DNA from: Erigeron canadensis
Lineage: Eukaryota; Streptophyta; Magnoliopsida; Asterales; Asteraceae
NCBI RefSeq assembly: GCF_010389155.1
Contig: NC_057768.1
Span: 27,103,966 to 27,167,965, forward strand
Direction of reading: 5' to 3'
Length of the DNA stretch: 64,000 nt
The notes beneath the pieces are model-generated. The model was not told the origin of the DNA. It ran no database searches and saw only the letters and a list, made by a program, of their open reading frames with translations. The stretch's first letter is position 1; every line of letters starts with the position of its first letter. The translations under genes were made by a program, and so were the position numbers. Below are positions 11,450 through 23,302 of the stretch, one piece after another.

Positions 11450-13540
11450 GGTTCTCTAAAGTTGTTTTAGTAAAGTTGAATATTTGGAGCCTTGGATTAA
11501 AATCGTAGATCAAGATTTAAAGATGAGATTTAAATGTTAACCCCTAATTTGAATTTAAAGGTTAAGATCTCTCGAACTTTACTAGTAAGTTACAAATAGT
11601 TTTAGAGGATCATCATCCGAGAAAATGCGTTAAAGATGGGATGTCAGCACTTTCAAGGCTACAATTAATTAAAATTTTCGTATAAATTGTTGATGTGAAA
11701 GAGCTGATCATGATGAATATCATATACCTATATGACTTCCAAAATCCTTTTGCAAACTAATCAATGGCAATTAGTACAAGGATTATATCGATCACTTATC
11801 CATGCATGGAAATAATTTTCCAAGCTCCAACATTAACTATTACTAACACTTGCTGTTAAAAAAAAAACTATATACTGTAACTTTATTTCCTCTTTTGGAA
11901 TGGCAGATTATAGTAGTATTACGGCAGTTATTGTGATACACAACATGAAAAACCATAGTTACATCAGGACAGAACTAATTAAATGCCAGAAACTCTCTAG
12001 CTATATGGTGATTACCTCATACTTGCTCGGTATAACAAAAGATAAACATTTGTTTTTCAAAACAGAAAGCGTTATTATATATATATATATGGTGATATAT
12101 ATATATATACACACCTCGATTGACAAGAAAAAGAAGACTTTATATTCATTATATCACTAAACAAATCTTGTATACATGCACATGCACTAGACCACTACTT
12201 ACATGTATTTTTTTTAAAAAAAATATTTGATCAGGAACCCCTTAGTCCCATAAAAGATTTTTTCTTCTTAAGCTAGCGACCTTCTAAAGCTGCCTGACGG
12301 TTTGAGAACAAAAAAATTTTGGCTGGTTGAATATGCTTATGGAGAGATTCGAATCTATGCGGTGTTCTCACCAAATCATTTTTTAAGGGAACATGTGGCC
12401 AGTGACTCCAACCCATACGGTTATATACATAGTTGAATGATATATATAAAATCCTTTTCTTTATTGTGTGGATATATATATATCGTATCAATGAATCAGC
12501 TTTGAGTAGAATTGTAGGGTAGGGTAGGGTAATTCCCACCAAAAACATATTGCCAACAATAGATGGGTAAGCTGGGTTGATTCAATATATGCATAATATT
12601 AATATTATTATTATTACTATTATTATTATACATAAGAATATATGTTTGCATTTAAAATTCATTTGGCTGTTAGAGAAATATTTTACATTTAGTTATCACA
12701 CAAAGATTTTGGTTAACATCTATTTATAGTTGTTGTAGTGTTCATGAAGAGGCATTATAACCAACCTAAAAACCATTATAACCAATTAAGTTGGGGAAAA
12801 AACTGTGTTATCTCGTTGACTTATTGATGCAGTATGTACGTACGTGTCTATATCCACATCTAGCTTATCATTTCCCATGTAACAAAACAAACACAAAAAT
12901 ACATATATACACAAGAAGTTGATCAAGAAAATATACAAACATGTGACAAATAGCATATATATATAGACTTATGTTTTGCTTCTAATATAGAAACATATAC
13001 ATAAAGACACACTCACATACATACACTAAATATATGCATATTAAGCAACCAAATCCAGAAACATTATTGATACTAATTATATATACAAAAATAGATTGAC
13101 CATATATTAACTTTCAATAATTTAATCACGTCACTTTAACAATATATAAAACTTTATCTAAGGATCATGTTTTAAAAACTAGACGGACTATATATGCATG
13201 GATACTCATGCATTAGTTCAATATAATAGCATTACAAATTTAACCAAAAAATTTTTTTTTTTTTATAATATCATTCAAATTAAGTAGAGCAATATAATGT
13301 ACAACTATTTCATACAATTTAAAAGAAATTTGATAGTTTACAAAAAGATTGCCAATCAATCAACAATATTGTAATTTTATTATGTAATTAATATATTTAT
13401 GGGTGATTTTGATTATAAAATAATTAACAAAAATCACCCCTACACCCCCACATTGTAAGTTTTGTATAAGAATTCATTAAGCTAAAAATGTTACATAAAA
13501 ATCAAAATATTGATAAAATAAAAATAAAACTTAATTAATT
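11450..13540. other. Intergenic region downstream of the VQ gene
   Basis: No gene is recognised. There are (TA)n tracts near 12075-12110 and 12470-12485 and a short AGGGT tandem at 12514-12531. The roughly 300 bases just before 13547 should hold the 3' UTR of the minus-strand VQ gene, but no polyadenylation site could be fixed. Confidence 0.5.
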
Positions 13541-13546
13541 AATTAA

Positions 13547-14527
13547 TTAATCAGAAGGACAAATCCATGAATCCTCGTTACCTGCTGGTAGTTGATTTTG
13601 ATCACCATCACTTCTAGAAGAACCAACACCACTACTATTCTGAATATTTCTATTTGCACCCTCAAAGTTACCCACATTTTCATTTTCACTCCTCCATCTT
13701 TTCAAATTCGATCCCAAACCAACATTCTGAGCTTCCGATCTCTGATTTTCACCTTCCGTTGCATCACGAACAACCGTTTGTGTGGTACCTTGAAAAGGAA
13801 ACATCTGATTTTGCAAATTTTGCAAGTTTGACAAACTAGATAAGTTCAGGGGCTGATTTGAAAAGTTCTGTAAATCTGAGGGGGGTAAATGGAAATTACT
13901 AGTTGTAGTACTGTTGTTATTCAAATATGAAGAAGGCTGGTTTTGATGTAGTTGAATCTTCTGCGCCGACGGCCGTAAAAGATCACGCCGGAGAGAAAAC
14001 GGTGATGATGTCGATGATGACGTGGCGAACGGGGCCGCCGGAATACCTGTAAATTCTTGAACCATTTGCCGGAAATTAGTGGTGTCGGTGGTTAACACGG
14101 TGGTTGGGGCTCGCCGTGAAGCACGTGTACGTTTTTTAGGGTTTTTAGCCGGCGTGGTTTCTGGGTTTTGACTATTTTGTAAAGGGTTTTCCGGGTTCGG
14201 GTCAAAAATCGGATCTTGATGATTAGAATGATGATCAAGATTTGAAAACGGATCCGTATTCGGGTTTCTTGACCATAAAGAGTCAAGATTATACATGGGG
14301 TTTGAGTTTTGTGTAATAGTTTGTGAAAACGACGTCGGATTGAAGAAAGTGGATGGTGGTTGTTGTTGGTGGTGTGGTTGAAGATTTGGTATAGGGTTGA
14401 AGTAAGTAGAAGTGTTTAGATACATAGAGTCAATGCTACCGGCGGTGGTGGTGATGGTGGCGGCGGTGGCGACTCCGCCGTCATCGCCGCTAGATGATTG
14501 TAAGCTACCACTATTACCGGAATCCAT
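13547..14527 (-). CDS. VQ motif-containing protein (transcriptional co-regulator)
   Basis: This is a 326-residue single-exon protein. The VQ core FRQMVQEFTG is at residues 152-161 and fits the family pattern FxxxVQxhTG. It is preceded by a basic, nuclear-localisation-like stretch KKRTRASRR (131-139) and the conserved APTTVLTTDTTNF. The N-terminus MDSGNSGSLQSSSG and the C-terminus DSWICPSD are both typical of one VQ subgroup in eudicots. The rest is low complexity, rich in N, Q, S and P. VQ proteins are nuclear partners of WRKY factors and MAP kinases in defence, jasmonate and growth control; that is family knowledge. The frame is open for 92 codons upstream of this ATG, but that part is rich in F, H and K, lacks family similarity and is best read as 5' leader. 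I cannot assign an orthologue. Confidence 0.92.
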   Translation of the reverse strand: MDSGNSGSLQSSSGDDGGVATAATITTTAGSIDSMYLNTSTYFNPIPNLQPHHQQQPPSTFFNPTSFSQTITQNSNPMYNLDSLWSRNPNTDPFSNLDHHSNHQDPIFDPNPENPLQNSQNPETTPAKNPKKRTRASRRAPTTVLTTDTTNFRQMVQEFTGIPAAPFATSSSTSSPFSLRRDLLRPSAQKIQLHQNQPSSYLNNNSTTTSNFHLPPSDLQNFSNQPLNLSSLSNLQNLQNQMFPFQGTTQTVVRDATEGENQRSEAQNVGLGSNLKRWRSENENVGNFEGANRNIQNSSGVGSSRSDGDQNQLPAGNEDSWICPSD

Positions 14528-16850
14528 GAAGTGAATAAAAAAGAAAATTTTAGGAAAAAAGTGAGAGTGAAAAATGGAAAGAAAAAAAGGGGGAGAAATT
14601 GGATTGTATTTCTTGGTTTTTATTTGGAAATGAGAAAGTTTTTGGTGGAAAATGAGATGAAATGAAAAGGTTAAAGAATAGTAATGTACAAGTTTTGATG
14701 CGTTTGGTACAAGTGGTTTGATGGAAAGTTGTTGTGGATTTGGGAAGTATTTGATTGATGTGTTACAAAGTGTTTTACTTACCGAAAGAGAGGTTCCTTT
14801 CATGAATACTTGTTGGTTTTATGGGATCTATGAGGAACCCAAATTGAAAAGGTTGTAAAACATTGTTTGTCAACATTTTATGTTCTTGTGTTGATGAAAC
14901 TAGTATTAATTTGAATAAAATTGTATTGAGTTGTTTTGCATATAAAAAAATTCACAAAAACTTCGGTGAATTATTAAAGATGCAAACGACTAACATCCAG
15001 TTTGGCTTTTGTTAAAAGGATATGATTAGTGTTGCTGCCGTTCTTACTTCGGAAGGGGAAGAGGGGTGTGGGGTTTTTTAATCGATCACATTGAGAAAAA
15101 TATAAAGGGTGTGTGAGAGCATAGTACCGTTCTAATTATTTTCTCTTTGTAAAAAGATTGTTGTCTAATTTATTCACTATAAATAATTTTGTATTTATTC
15201 ACAATATTAGTTAGTACCGTGGATAAATTTGTACACATTTTTAGTTTTACATATTTTTAAACATATAAAAACGTGATAAAATTTTTAATTTGTTACAAAT
15301 ACAAATTATTTGTAGTGATCCTAACCTATGAACTTTTAATATTTTAATTGTTCAATTTTACAAACATCTGAAATGTGAATTGTTTATTTGCATTTTACAT
15401 GATTTGATGAATTGAAACTCTATTTTTCACTGATTATATATGGCGCTTTTTTAATAACTATTGTTTGATATGTTATATTCTTATTATTACCAGTCGTCAT
15501 GGTAGACTGGTGAAGAGGGTGAAAGATCAATAAAATGAAAGAATGTCTCAAGGAAAAGATGTGGCTATGTTTTTTTTTTTTTTTTTTTGTTGATAAGGTG
15601 TTCATATTTAGTTAGGAGAATGTTTTCGATCCGAGATAACTAAGAGGTTTTTGGACATAAAAGCTATTGATAATTAAAATACGACCCCTCTTAATTATGG
15701 GCGGATCTTATTTAAGGACCCGTGGGGGCCACGGCCCCCTATGTTATTTCGCTCCGTAATGCTATTTTATCCGTATTTCGTTCGAAAAAATATGTTTATT
15801 AGTGTTATTTTTTGTTCCCGTAACTTCCGGTCCCTCTATAACTTCTTTAAGATCCGCCACTGGTCCGGATAGACATAAGAGGTTGTTAAGAGGTTTTCTA
15901 AAGAAGAAAAAAACTAAAAACAAACAAGGGCTTAATCTCAAACAAATTACAATATGTCGACCTGACCATAGTCTTAAATCTTTACATTGGATCCCGGCAC
16001 CCTAACTTAGAAGAACTACATAGAAACCTACCAAATGAAATATCGCATAATTAAGAAAGCAAGAAATAGAGCGTAACCAATTAACCACATTGTCCAACTT
16101 GAGTACTAATTAAGACGAAAATTATAAGAACGATAAACTAGAGAGTCCCTTCTATAGAATCTGACTCTCTGGTGGCTCATCAAGATGTACACGACTACAA
16201 AGCTGGAATATTTTGACGAAAAATTCCGTTGTTAAACAGCTTTACTGACAGATTTTCAAATGGAAACTCCTACGTAGGAGTGATACATAGATAGTGAAAA
16301 TATTTATGGTTGTAGGAAAATCAAATGCTTTGACACTAATATATTAACTCAATGAACCGCGATCGACGACCTAGCTACTTGCAACCGCCATTAGATTTTA
16401 AAGTGTCGACCTTGATATAACATCACTTGGCTCAACCAAAATCAATTGAAAATCACCCAATTGATGAAGGTTTTATCGAGCTATTGATCTAATCCGTATA
16501 ATACTACAACATATACATAAATTTTAATTTTGTACATTAATTGACTGTAAAAGACTTGAATACGTACCGCCAACTTATATTGATGTATCAAGACCAACTT
16601 TTTAAAATTAACAAAAATATAATTCTTTTGAACCTACCACGAAACTAGCTCCTTTCTTAACAAATAGCAGTTTAATTCTATAGCATTTCACTGGAAAATA
16701 CTTGATCAACTGAAATAATTTCGAGTTGATCATATCGTATTTCTCTTGACCGCACCACTATAAACGGCCGTGTCTATATATAAACTTTGATATAGACATA
16801 AAACCTTATAATATAATAATCAAACTTTTTGATATATATTGGGTCCGTAG
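14528..16850. other. Upstream region of the VQ gene
   Basis: The first 200-300 bases (14528-14830) are purine-rich on the plus strand, so pyrimidine-rich in the VQ sense, as in many plant 5' leaders. No confident TATA box was fixed. Beyond that there is a T19-20 run near 15571-15589 and no supported gene. Confidence 0.45.
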
Positions 16851-16857
16851 AATTTGT

Positions 16858-17328
16858 TGTTGAAATAAACATGATTCGATTCGAGTGATAAAACATCTCA
16901 GATCGTCCTGTGGAACCTGTAAGAGCATAAAGCATGATTGCTATTGATTTCGGGTTCCCATAACAAGATGATTGAGTAATAATGGGATGATAAATTCGGC
17001 TGTAACATGATGCACGAATTTAATGAGGAAGACACACACGAATTTATGAGGGATTAGGGTGTGTTTATGTGATTCTCTATTAACCTAATTTAGGGTTAAT
17101 GACTCTCTATTTATAATGAAAGTATTTACACATTCAACCCCTCTGGTGTTTAATGTGTGTAACATTAGTCCTCATAATTCCAATCATCTAATGGGAAACC
17201 ATATACTACGTCTTTAAGAGTAAATACGCCCATTATATATCACTAGACATAGGGATTTCAGTTATCGTCAATTATCATATTAGGAATGACACATAATCAG
17301 TGACGGTCACACTAACGTAGTTCCAACA
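16858..17328 (-). repeat. Copia 3' LTR
   Basis: The 3' LTR in element orientation. It differs from the partner LTR by scattered substitutions and indels, so the insertion is not very recent. Both LTRs contain a TATAAATAG promoter box on the minus strand. A third, solo copy is at 28859-29320. Confidence 0.88.
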
Positions 17329-17339
17329 TTCTCTCACTT

Positions 17340-18640
17340 GACCAAGCGATCATTTATCTATGAGTATTTAGTAAGTCCAGCCGGGATAATACTCATTTTG
17401 TTTTAAACCGAAATCATAGCCAATAAGTACAGTCGTAGAGAAGAAGATCAACTCAGGACCCCCACTAGTCAAACTATGACTCAAATTTAAAACTAATAAG
17501 CAATGATCATCCTTTTAGCAACATAAAACTTTGTTGAGGAGAACCAAACATGGTATGTTGGTTACTTATGTCTTGTTCTTTTCAAAAATTATGGAAAGTA
17601 ATAAGAGCTTAACCAATATCAATACCTCTATCTGATCTCTCAACTTTTATTTTATGATCAAGTTGGTTTAAAACCAAAATTTTTAGATCAATAAAAGTTT
17701 CTAAGGGTTCAGATCAGATTTAGGTGCATATAACATGAATAATCGTTAATGAATGTAATAAGTGATGTATGTTCTGAGATGGTTGCGGGATAGGGGCTAC
17801 TAACATCAGAGTGAATTATTTCCAACAAGTTGGAACTTCTAATGGCTCCTTTCTTAATCCCTTAAGCCATTGAATACATGTTTCAAAATCACTAAAGTCA
17901 AGAGAATGTAATATTCCATCCTTTATGAGTCGTATCATGCGAACTCGTGAGATGTGGCTAAGGTGTTATGCCACAACATGGAGGAATTCTCAAATTATTT
18001 AGGTGATTTTATCTTTGTTTTAGTTAGGTCATCAATATTAAGAAACAACAAAGACTGTGACACATTATGATCTATATCTAACTGATACAACAATCCATCA
18101 AAGAAACTATTACCAAGAAATTCATTATTATGAATAATGGCAATCTCGTCGTAAGCATGAATTAATACATAACTTTCAAGGTGTTAGACTAGAAAAAATA
18201 GACACAATGTTCCGAGAAATTCTCGATACACATAAGGTATCCACTAGTCTAATACGCTTTCAAGTGTTTATATGTAAATCATAAGTCTCCATGGTTTTGA
18301 CATATAAGAGATCAACCCTTCCAACTCTAAGCTTTCTTTGGTCATTTGATAGCTTCTGAATTGTATGGAATCCTTATGTTGAGTTAATCACATGAACCAT
18401 AGAACTAGAATCACTCGCACATGTATTAATAGATACATCAACTATAAAAAAGAATCAAATATTACATGAAATAAGTTACCTTTATAAGCTAGCTACTCCT
18501 TGATTTTAGGGCAATCTGGGCACAAATAGAATTTGCAGTTAGGATTGCTCGTCAAGAACTTAAAGCTAGAGGCAGTAGCACCATGATTATCCTTTTGAAC
18601 TGTAATTGTAGCCTTATTACTGTTATATCTTTTCTCTTAA
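17340..18640 (-). pseudogene. Decayed Copia protease / pre-integrase / integrase start
   Basis: Translating the minus strand across frames gives fragments typical of Copia polyproteins in the right order. First comes a broken zinc-knuckle-like CKFYLCPDCP (near 18500). Next is a decayed protease-site region with SDSSSMVHV (near 18400), in place of the usual DSGAT-HV. Then come the pre-integrase phrase NSSMLWHNTLATSHE (near 17970) and an integrase start EIIHSDVSSP...ITFINDYS (near 17830-17750). Several stops and frameshifts interrupt it. After the integrase start the sequence runs quickly into the 3' LTR, so the downstream pol domains were deleted. Confidence 0.65.
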
Positions 18641-18645
18641 TGGAA

Positions 18646-18987
18646 TTAGCAGTGGTAGTAAGGTGAACACTTTAGGTTGGCCCAACTTAAGACGAACATT
18701 TTTTGCACACACATTGCATTTAGTTCACTCATCAACCATTTATCCTTCATAGCGCTAAAGTTAATTTTGAAGGTGTCAAAATGAGCATGCAATGAGGTCA
18801 TTAGAAAATGCACAAGAAAATTGTCAAAGACTTCCATTTTAGGACTCTTAAGCTTATGAGTCATGTCAGTCACCTTCATTATGTGTTCACAAAATACTGC
18901 TATTTCCTTTATTCTTAAGCTACTTGCATACGCTTTATACATTCCCTCAGATACTATGATGAAGTTCTTGACCATCATTAGTGACAA
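18646..18987 (-). pseudogene. Copia-type gag fragment (UBN2-like)
   Basis: A 113-codon open stretch of retrotransposon gag. Its segment HFLMTSLHAHFDTFKIN...MKDKWLMSELNAMCVQ corresponds to the conserved gag phrase around 'SLP..FdpFKI.Y...KdkWslneLisMcVQ' of Copia elements. The usual N-terminal part of gag is missing or out of frame. It is part of the element spanning 16858-21609. Confidence 0.7.
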
Positions 18988-19099
18988 GTGATTCGCCCTA
19001 TCCCACTTTCTTAAAATTCGCTTTCTGAGCTGCGGAAAAGTTAGCAGTAATAGTAGTGGCGAATGACATAGTCAAGGTCTAGCATCTTTAGAGTTAGAG

Positions 19100-19610
19100 G
19101 TAATTAATCCTTTCATAAAGCAAAGTTTGCATCAATAAGTGGCTTAATGCCTAAATTAGATACTTAGATATTACAGTGGAAATAAAGATGATATTAATTT
19201 ATGATACAAGCAATAGAAGATTATTAAGGTAATGCCTAAAACTAAGGGTAATAAGATTATAGTGACATAATTAGCTATCTAAGGCAAACCAAGTAATGTC
19301 TAATAGTAATGGAACTAGAGCAATGCCTAAAATAAGTAGGTCTAATAATAATGTTCCTCATAATGACATAATTAGATAACTAAGGCAGACTAAGTAATCT
19401 CTAAACATAATGGAACTAAAGTAATGCCTAAAATACGTAAGAGGCTAAAGTAATGTTCCTAAAAGTAATGAGACTAAGACCATTATACTAATGAAGCTAG
19501 TGATAAGTAAACCTATTGTAAACACCAAAACAATAAGTTAACATAAGGCTCTACTTAGAATTGGCAGAAGTAACTAATATCTAAGTACAAATGAGCATTA
19601 GGTCATGCAA
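19100..19610 (-). repeat. Degenerate tandem-like repeats inside the Copia element
   Basis: Phrases such as TAATGCCTAAAAT, AATGTTCCT and GACTAAGTAAT recur several times. They look like a decayed short tandem array in the non-coding leader between the primer-binding site and gag. Confidence 0.5.
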
Positions 19611-19837
19611 CACAACGCTTATCTTTTGACCTTTGGGCACAAAATCAAGAATCGTGTATATTATGCATGAAAATAGTCCTTTTAGCACTCAAAATATATT
19701 AGATCACTTTTGGGCAGAATTAATATACTTAGTGTTCATTATGCAAAAGGAAAAGAACGATAGCACCATGAGAATCACTTTTGACCTTTGGGCACAAATG
19801 ATGAAACCATGTACATTAGTGCGATGCTCCCAAATAT

Positions 19838-19930
19838 TACGGGGGGTCCGTGGCCAGCGCCCCTGGAAGCGGGGTCCAAGGGGCGGCAACCCCTGGCGGG
19901 GTCCAAGGGGCAGAGCTCCTGAATGGGATC
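19838..19930. repeat. GC-rich internal repeat of the Copia element
   Basis: The motif GCGGGGTCCAAGGGGC is seen twice in slightly varied form within about 90 bp (near 19870-19885 and 19897-19912). It is sharply GC-rich against an AT-rich background. It lies in the leader of the retrotransposon, and the open frame over it (19633-19938) is not a gene. Confidence 0.65.
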
Positions 19931-20754
19931 GAGCTTAAAGTCCTATGGCAAAAATATCTTTGAAAAAATTATTTTTGAAAAAATTAGAGACAAATTCAGC
20001 CACAAAGTTATAGGGTAAAATAGTAAGCACGAACACATTCATCAGCTAAGATCATCTTTACTATAACATGAACATAAGTAATAATTCGTGATAATTTAAG
20101 CACGAAGACATCAATAAGTCGTGATGACATAGACACGAAGTGAAAGTCCTAAGTTTGCAACGATCAAAACAAGTTAAACTAGAGAAATAAGATAAGAAAG
20201 TAAACACGTTTAACTATATATATATAAATTAAACAGTGAATACATGGTTGGTTCACAAAGAAGAAGAAAAAGAAAATACTTGTTAAGTTTTTGACACACA
20301 AAAACTTAATTGTTCTACAATAAAAGAAAGAACACACAAAGTGACAATTGCAGAACTACACCAACAAGAGTTGCGGCTAGGTCAAGTGATTCCTTATATA
20401 GGCACAGATGGGAATCACATGACAACCCAATAGATGTTGACACATGAAGGTTGTCAACCATCTATTGGAGGATGATTCAGATCTGTAGAGTTCTTTTTTC
20501 TTCATCTTGTTTGTTTCCCAAAACGGAATGAAAGAGAAACTACTTAGTACCAAATCTGTACAAGGTCATATGGCTGCATCTTGATCATGCACCACGTGTC
20601 CTTGGGACCATCCTTCTTATCTTCATTTTCCCGCTCATATTTGACTTACAAAATACAACGGTGAGTCATTGAACTTATCCTTTAACTCGAAGATAATATA
20701 GGTCGCTGAGAGCTCGCTGATGAAGTGCCTCGCTGAGTCTCTCAGCGAATCCAT

Positions 20755-21060
20755 GACTCAACACGAAGACATCAGTAAGTCGTGAACAGTACGTACAAAG
20801 ATGTCACAAATTCGTGTTGATGTCAGCACGATGAAGTCATAAACTCATGATGACGTAAGCACGGGTTTTCAGTATGTCGTGTATGAAATTAAGCTGAAGT
20901 TCGTGGTGACATAAGCATAAGTTCGCGATGATGAAAGCACAAATTCGTGATGACGTAAGCGCAAGGAGCTGCAGAAGCCATGATGACGTCAGCGCGAGGA
21001 TGACGTCAACACGAAGTGGGCTTTGGTTCGTGATGACGTCAGCACGAAGTTCTTATTCTG
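20755..21060. repeat. TGACGTCA-bearing tandem repeat in the Copia leader
   Basis: A unit resembling CGTGATGACGTCAGCACGAA is repeated in degenerate form from about 20755 to 21055. Clear TGACGTCA boxes occur near 20982, 21001 and 21035, and TGACGTAA variants near 20852 and 20951. TGACG is the core of as-1/TGA bZIP sites (family knowledge). The array lies just inside the primer-binding site. Confidence 0.7.
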
Positions 21061-21125
21061 TAGATTTTTAGTTCGCGAAATTCATCAAATTCGAACCAAA
21101 TCACGACTGATTGTTCATAACGAGA

Positions 21126-21136
21126 CTCTGATACCA
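21126..21136 (-). other. Retrotransposon primer-binding site
   Basis: Read on the minus strand it is TGGTATCAGAG, complementary to the 3' end of plant initiator tRNA-Met. It sits three bases inside the 5' LTR and fixes the orientation of the Copia element. Confidence 0.85.
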
Positions 21137-21139
21137 CAT

Positions 21140-21609
21140 TGTTGGAGTAAACTTGATTCGATTCGAGTGATAAAACATCCCAGATCGTCCTGTGGAACAT
21201 GTAAGAGCATAAAGCATGATTGCTATTGATTTCGGGTTCCCATAACAAGATGATTGAGTAATAATGGGATGATAAATTCAGCTGTAACATGATGCAAGAA
21301 TTTAATGAGGAAGACACACACGAATTTATGAGGGATTAGAGTGTGTTTATGTGATTCTCCATTAACCTAATTTAGGGTTAATGACTCTCTATTTATAATG
21401 AAAGTATTTACACATTCAACCCCTCTGGTGTTTAATGTGTGTAACAATAGTCCTCATAATTTCAATCATCTAATGGATACCCTATACTACATTTTTAAGA
21501 GTAAATACGCCCATTATATATTACTAGATATAGGGATTTCAGTTATCGTCAATTATCATATCAGGAATGACACATGATCAGTGACAGTTACACTAACGTG
21601 GTTCCAACA
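21140..21609 (-). repeat. Copia 5' LTR
   Basis: The 5' LTR in element orientation, 470 bp, with TGTTGG...CCAACA ends. On the minus strand it carries a TATAAATAG box (near 21390-21400) followed by the transcribed region that leads to the primer-binding site. Confidence 0.88.
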
Positions 21610-21614
21610 CTTGT

Positions 21615-22550
21615 CCTAAAAGGCACACACTAAATATACGCAAAGTGTGATATGACTATGTAGTGTTCTAAGAAGCATCCGAAATCGATCAATAGCCAAT
21701 ATATAAACGTGTTAGTTTCCTTTTATAAAAACTAGAATAATTCAAGACCTCAATTTTTGTTTTGAAAATAGTTGTGTAGTTTTAGAGTATTTGTGTTGAA
21801 CCTCTGACTGCCTAATTAAAAATCATTCAGTCATAGATAAGTTTGCTTCAAATATATATATTTATCTAATGGCAAAACCACATTAGCTTCCATCTTGTGG
21901 AGTATCAATAATTATGATTACATTTTGTTACTTATGATGTGTCGCTATATATATTAGCTTAAAATTTTTACCAAATTAAATATATGTTATATTTAAAGCA
22001 ATACCTTAAACGCATCTAAAAGTTTATAGTATTGAATACATATATTTAATATGCACAAAGAAAAAGGTCAAATGAAAGTTTTCAATATATTTATTGAAAC
22101 CATAAAGAAGAAATTGTGCAAAAACCAAATATGGATACATAACGTTACGGGATATGACCATAAAAATATTTGCAATATATTGTTTGGAAACCCAAATGAA
22201 AAAAAGTGTGAAAAAACCAATAAGTTACCCGTTATAGAAAGCCCAAACGGGATGCGATGTGACAAAATCCGAATAATGGTATAGTTCGAGATATAGAGAT
22301 AAAAAGGTTGTAATATATTGTTTGAGAACCCAAAAGGAAAAAGAGTGAAAAAAACCAGTAAATAACATGTAATAAAAAGATCGGACATGATGCAATTTGG
22401 TAAAATTTTACCGAATGTTACTTGGATGAATAGTAACCACATTTGTGAGTTAAATGTCATCCTTTGATTTCCTTTAATAGTATGTATGATAATATGACAT
22501 GTTTCTTCCTCCCCAAAGAATATATAACTTTACAATACTCAAATATGTAT
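21615..22550. other. Intergenic DNA
   Basis: No gene is recognised. Open frames at 22051-22460 on both strands are made of a diverged internal repeat (AATATATTGTTTG followed by GAAACCCAAA... and GAGAACCCAAA..., about 130 bases apart) and have no family features. Confidence 0.5.
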
Positions 22551-22552
22551 AA

Positions 22553-23302
22553 TCTATTTTTATATTTTATTTATATATATATATATATTAAAAGTCAACT
22601 GACCTAACTTTAATTGACCAATCACAACTTTTAATTTTTTTAATTTATCTAAATTAGCACATGTCATAAAATAATTTACAATTTTTGTTTTCCATCATCA
22701 ATTTACACTTTAAACCTTTTTCTTAATTTAATAATTTTAATGAATTAAAATATATAAAATATAAAACTAGTGTTTATCCCAATTATCAAACTAATTAAAT
22801 AACTAAAAAGATATTTTTAAGTAAATAAAGAAAACCAAGTTTGTTTACAATTAGTCTTTATCCAACTATAATTATAACTTATACAAGTTATTTTTATTTA
22901 TAAATTATCGTATTATCAATGATTATATATAAAAAAAGATAATTATCTAACTGATAACAACTATATAATCAAAAACTTTTATGAAAACAAATATCACAAC
23001 AAAAACTACAAGAAGTTTCTTTAATTATATGGTTAAGAAAACAACTACAACAGGTTGCTTTTTACATGATATTGGTAGATGAACAAGTTAATTAACCCTT
23101 TTGTCAATATACTATTATTACATTACATTAGTTTTATTTTTATTACATTATTTATATTTTAATTTATTGGTTTATTTTTTCAAAAATTTAATTACATTCT
23201 TTATATTTGAATTTTTTGGTTAATTTTTTCACAGCCTTTTCTTGAATTACATATATTTAATTTATTTTTAATATGCCATAAATAACACGGGTCTAAATCT
23301 AC
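22553..23302 (+). mobile_element. Non-autonomous Helitron (tentative ends)
   Basis: The candidate 5' end is TC at 22553 (preceded by A). An AT tract and AAAAGTCAACTGACC...ATTGACCAATCACAAC follow, matching the 5' region of the minus-strand Helitron at 1877-2324. The candidate 3' end is AACACGGGTCTAAATCTAC followed by T at 23302, a mutated form of the GGGTCTAAAATCTAG|T end at 1661. No hairpin remains intact. Confidence 0.4.

Larger units (their letters stand above)
16858..21609 (-). mobile_element. Copia LTR retrotransposon with deleted pol
   Basis: Two highly similar LTRs of 471 and 470 bp (16858-17328 and 21140-21609) bound the element, each with TGTTG...CCAACA ends. On the minus strand the right LTR is the 5' LTR. 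Next to it is a primer-binding site complementary to initiator tRNA-Met (TGGTATCAGAG, plus 21126-21136). A purine-rich tract (AAGTGAGAGAA) precedes the 3' LTR, the usual Copia arrangement. The flanks TTTGT (16853-16857) and CTTGT (21610-21614) match at 4 of 5 bases. The interior is only 3.8 kb. It keeps gag, a decayed protease/pre-integrase region and the start of integrase, but reverse transcriptase and most of RNase H are missing. It cannot be autonomous. Confidence 0.88.

Noticed and set aside
11160..11513. Three overlapping open frames
   Set aside because: They fall in the Harbinger MITE at 11085-11445; the length comes from its C-rich sequence.
12514..12531. Interstitial telomere repeat
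   Set aside because: The unit is AGGGT (5 bp) with only three to four copies, not the plant telomere TTTAGGG.
14528..14803. N-terminal extension of the VQ protein by 92 codons
   Set aside because: It is rich in F, H, K and S with no family similarity. The conserved N-terminus MDSGNSG begins at 14527.
19633..19938. 101-codon open frame with a G/R/W-rich end
   Set aside because: It is produced by the GC-rich internal repeat of the Copia element and is antisense to the element.
22068..22460. 130-codon minus-strand open frame with hydrophobic segments
   Set aside because: It is made of a diverged internal DNA repeat, is F/I/L-rich from AT bias, and has no family match.
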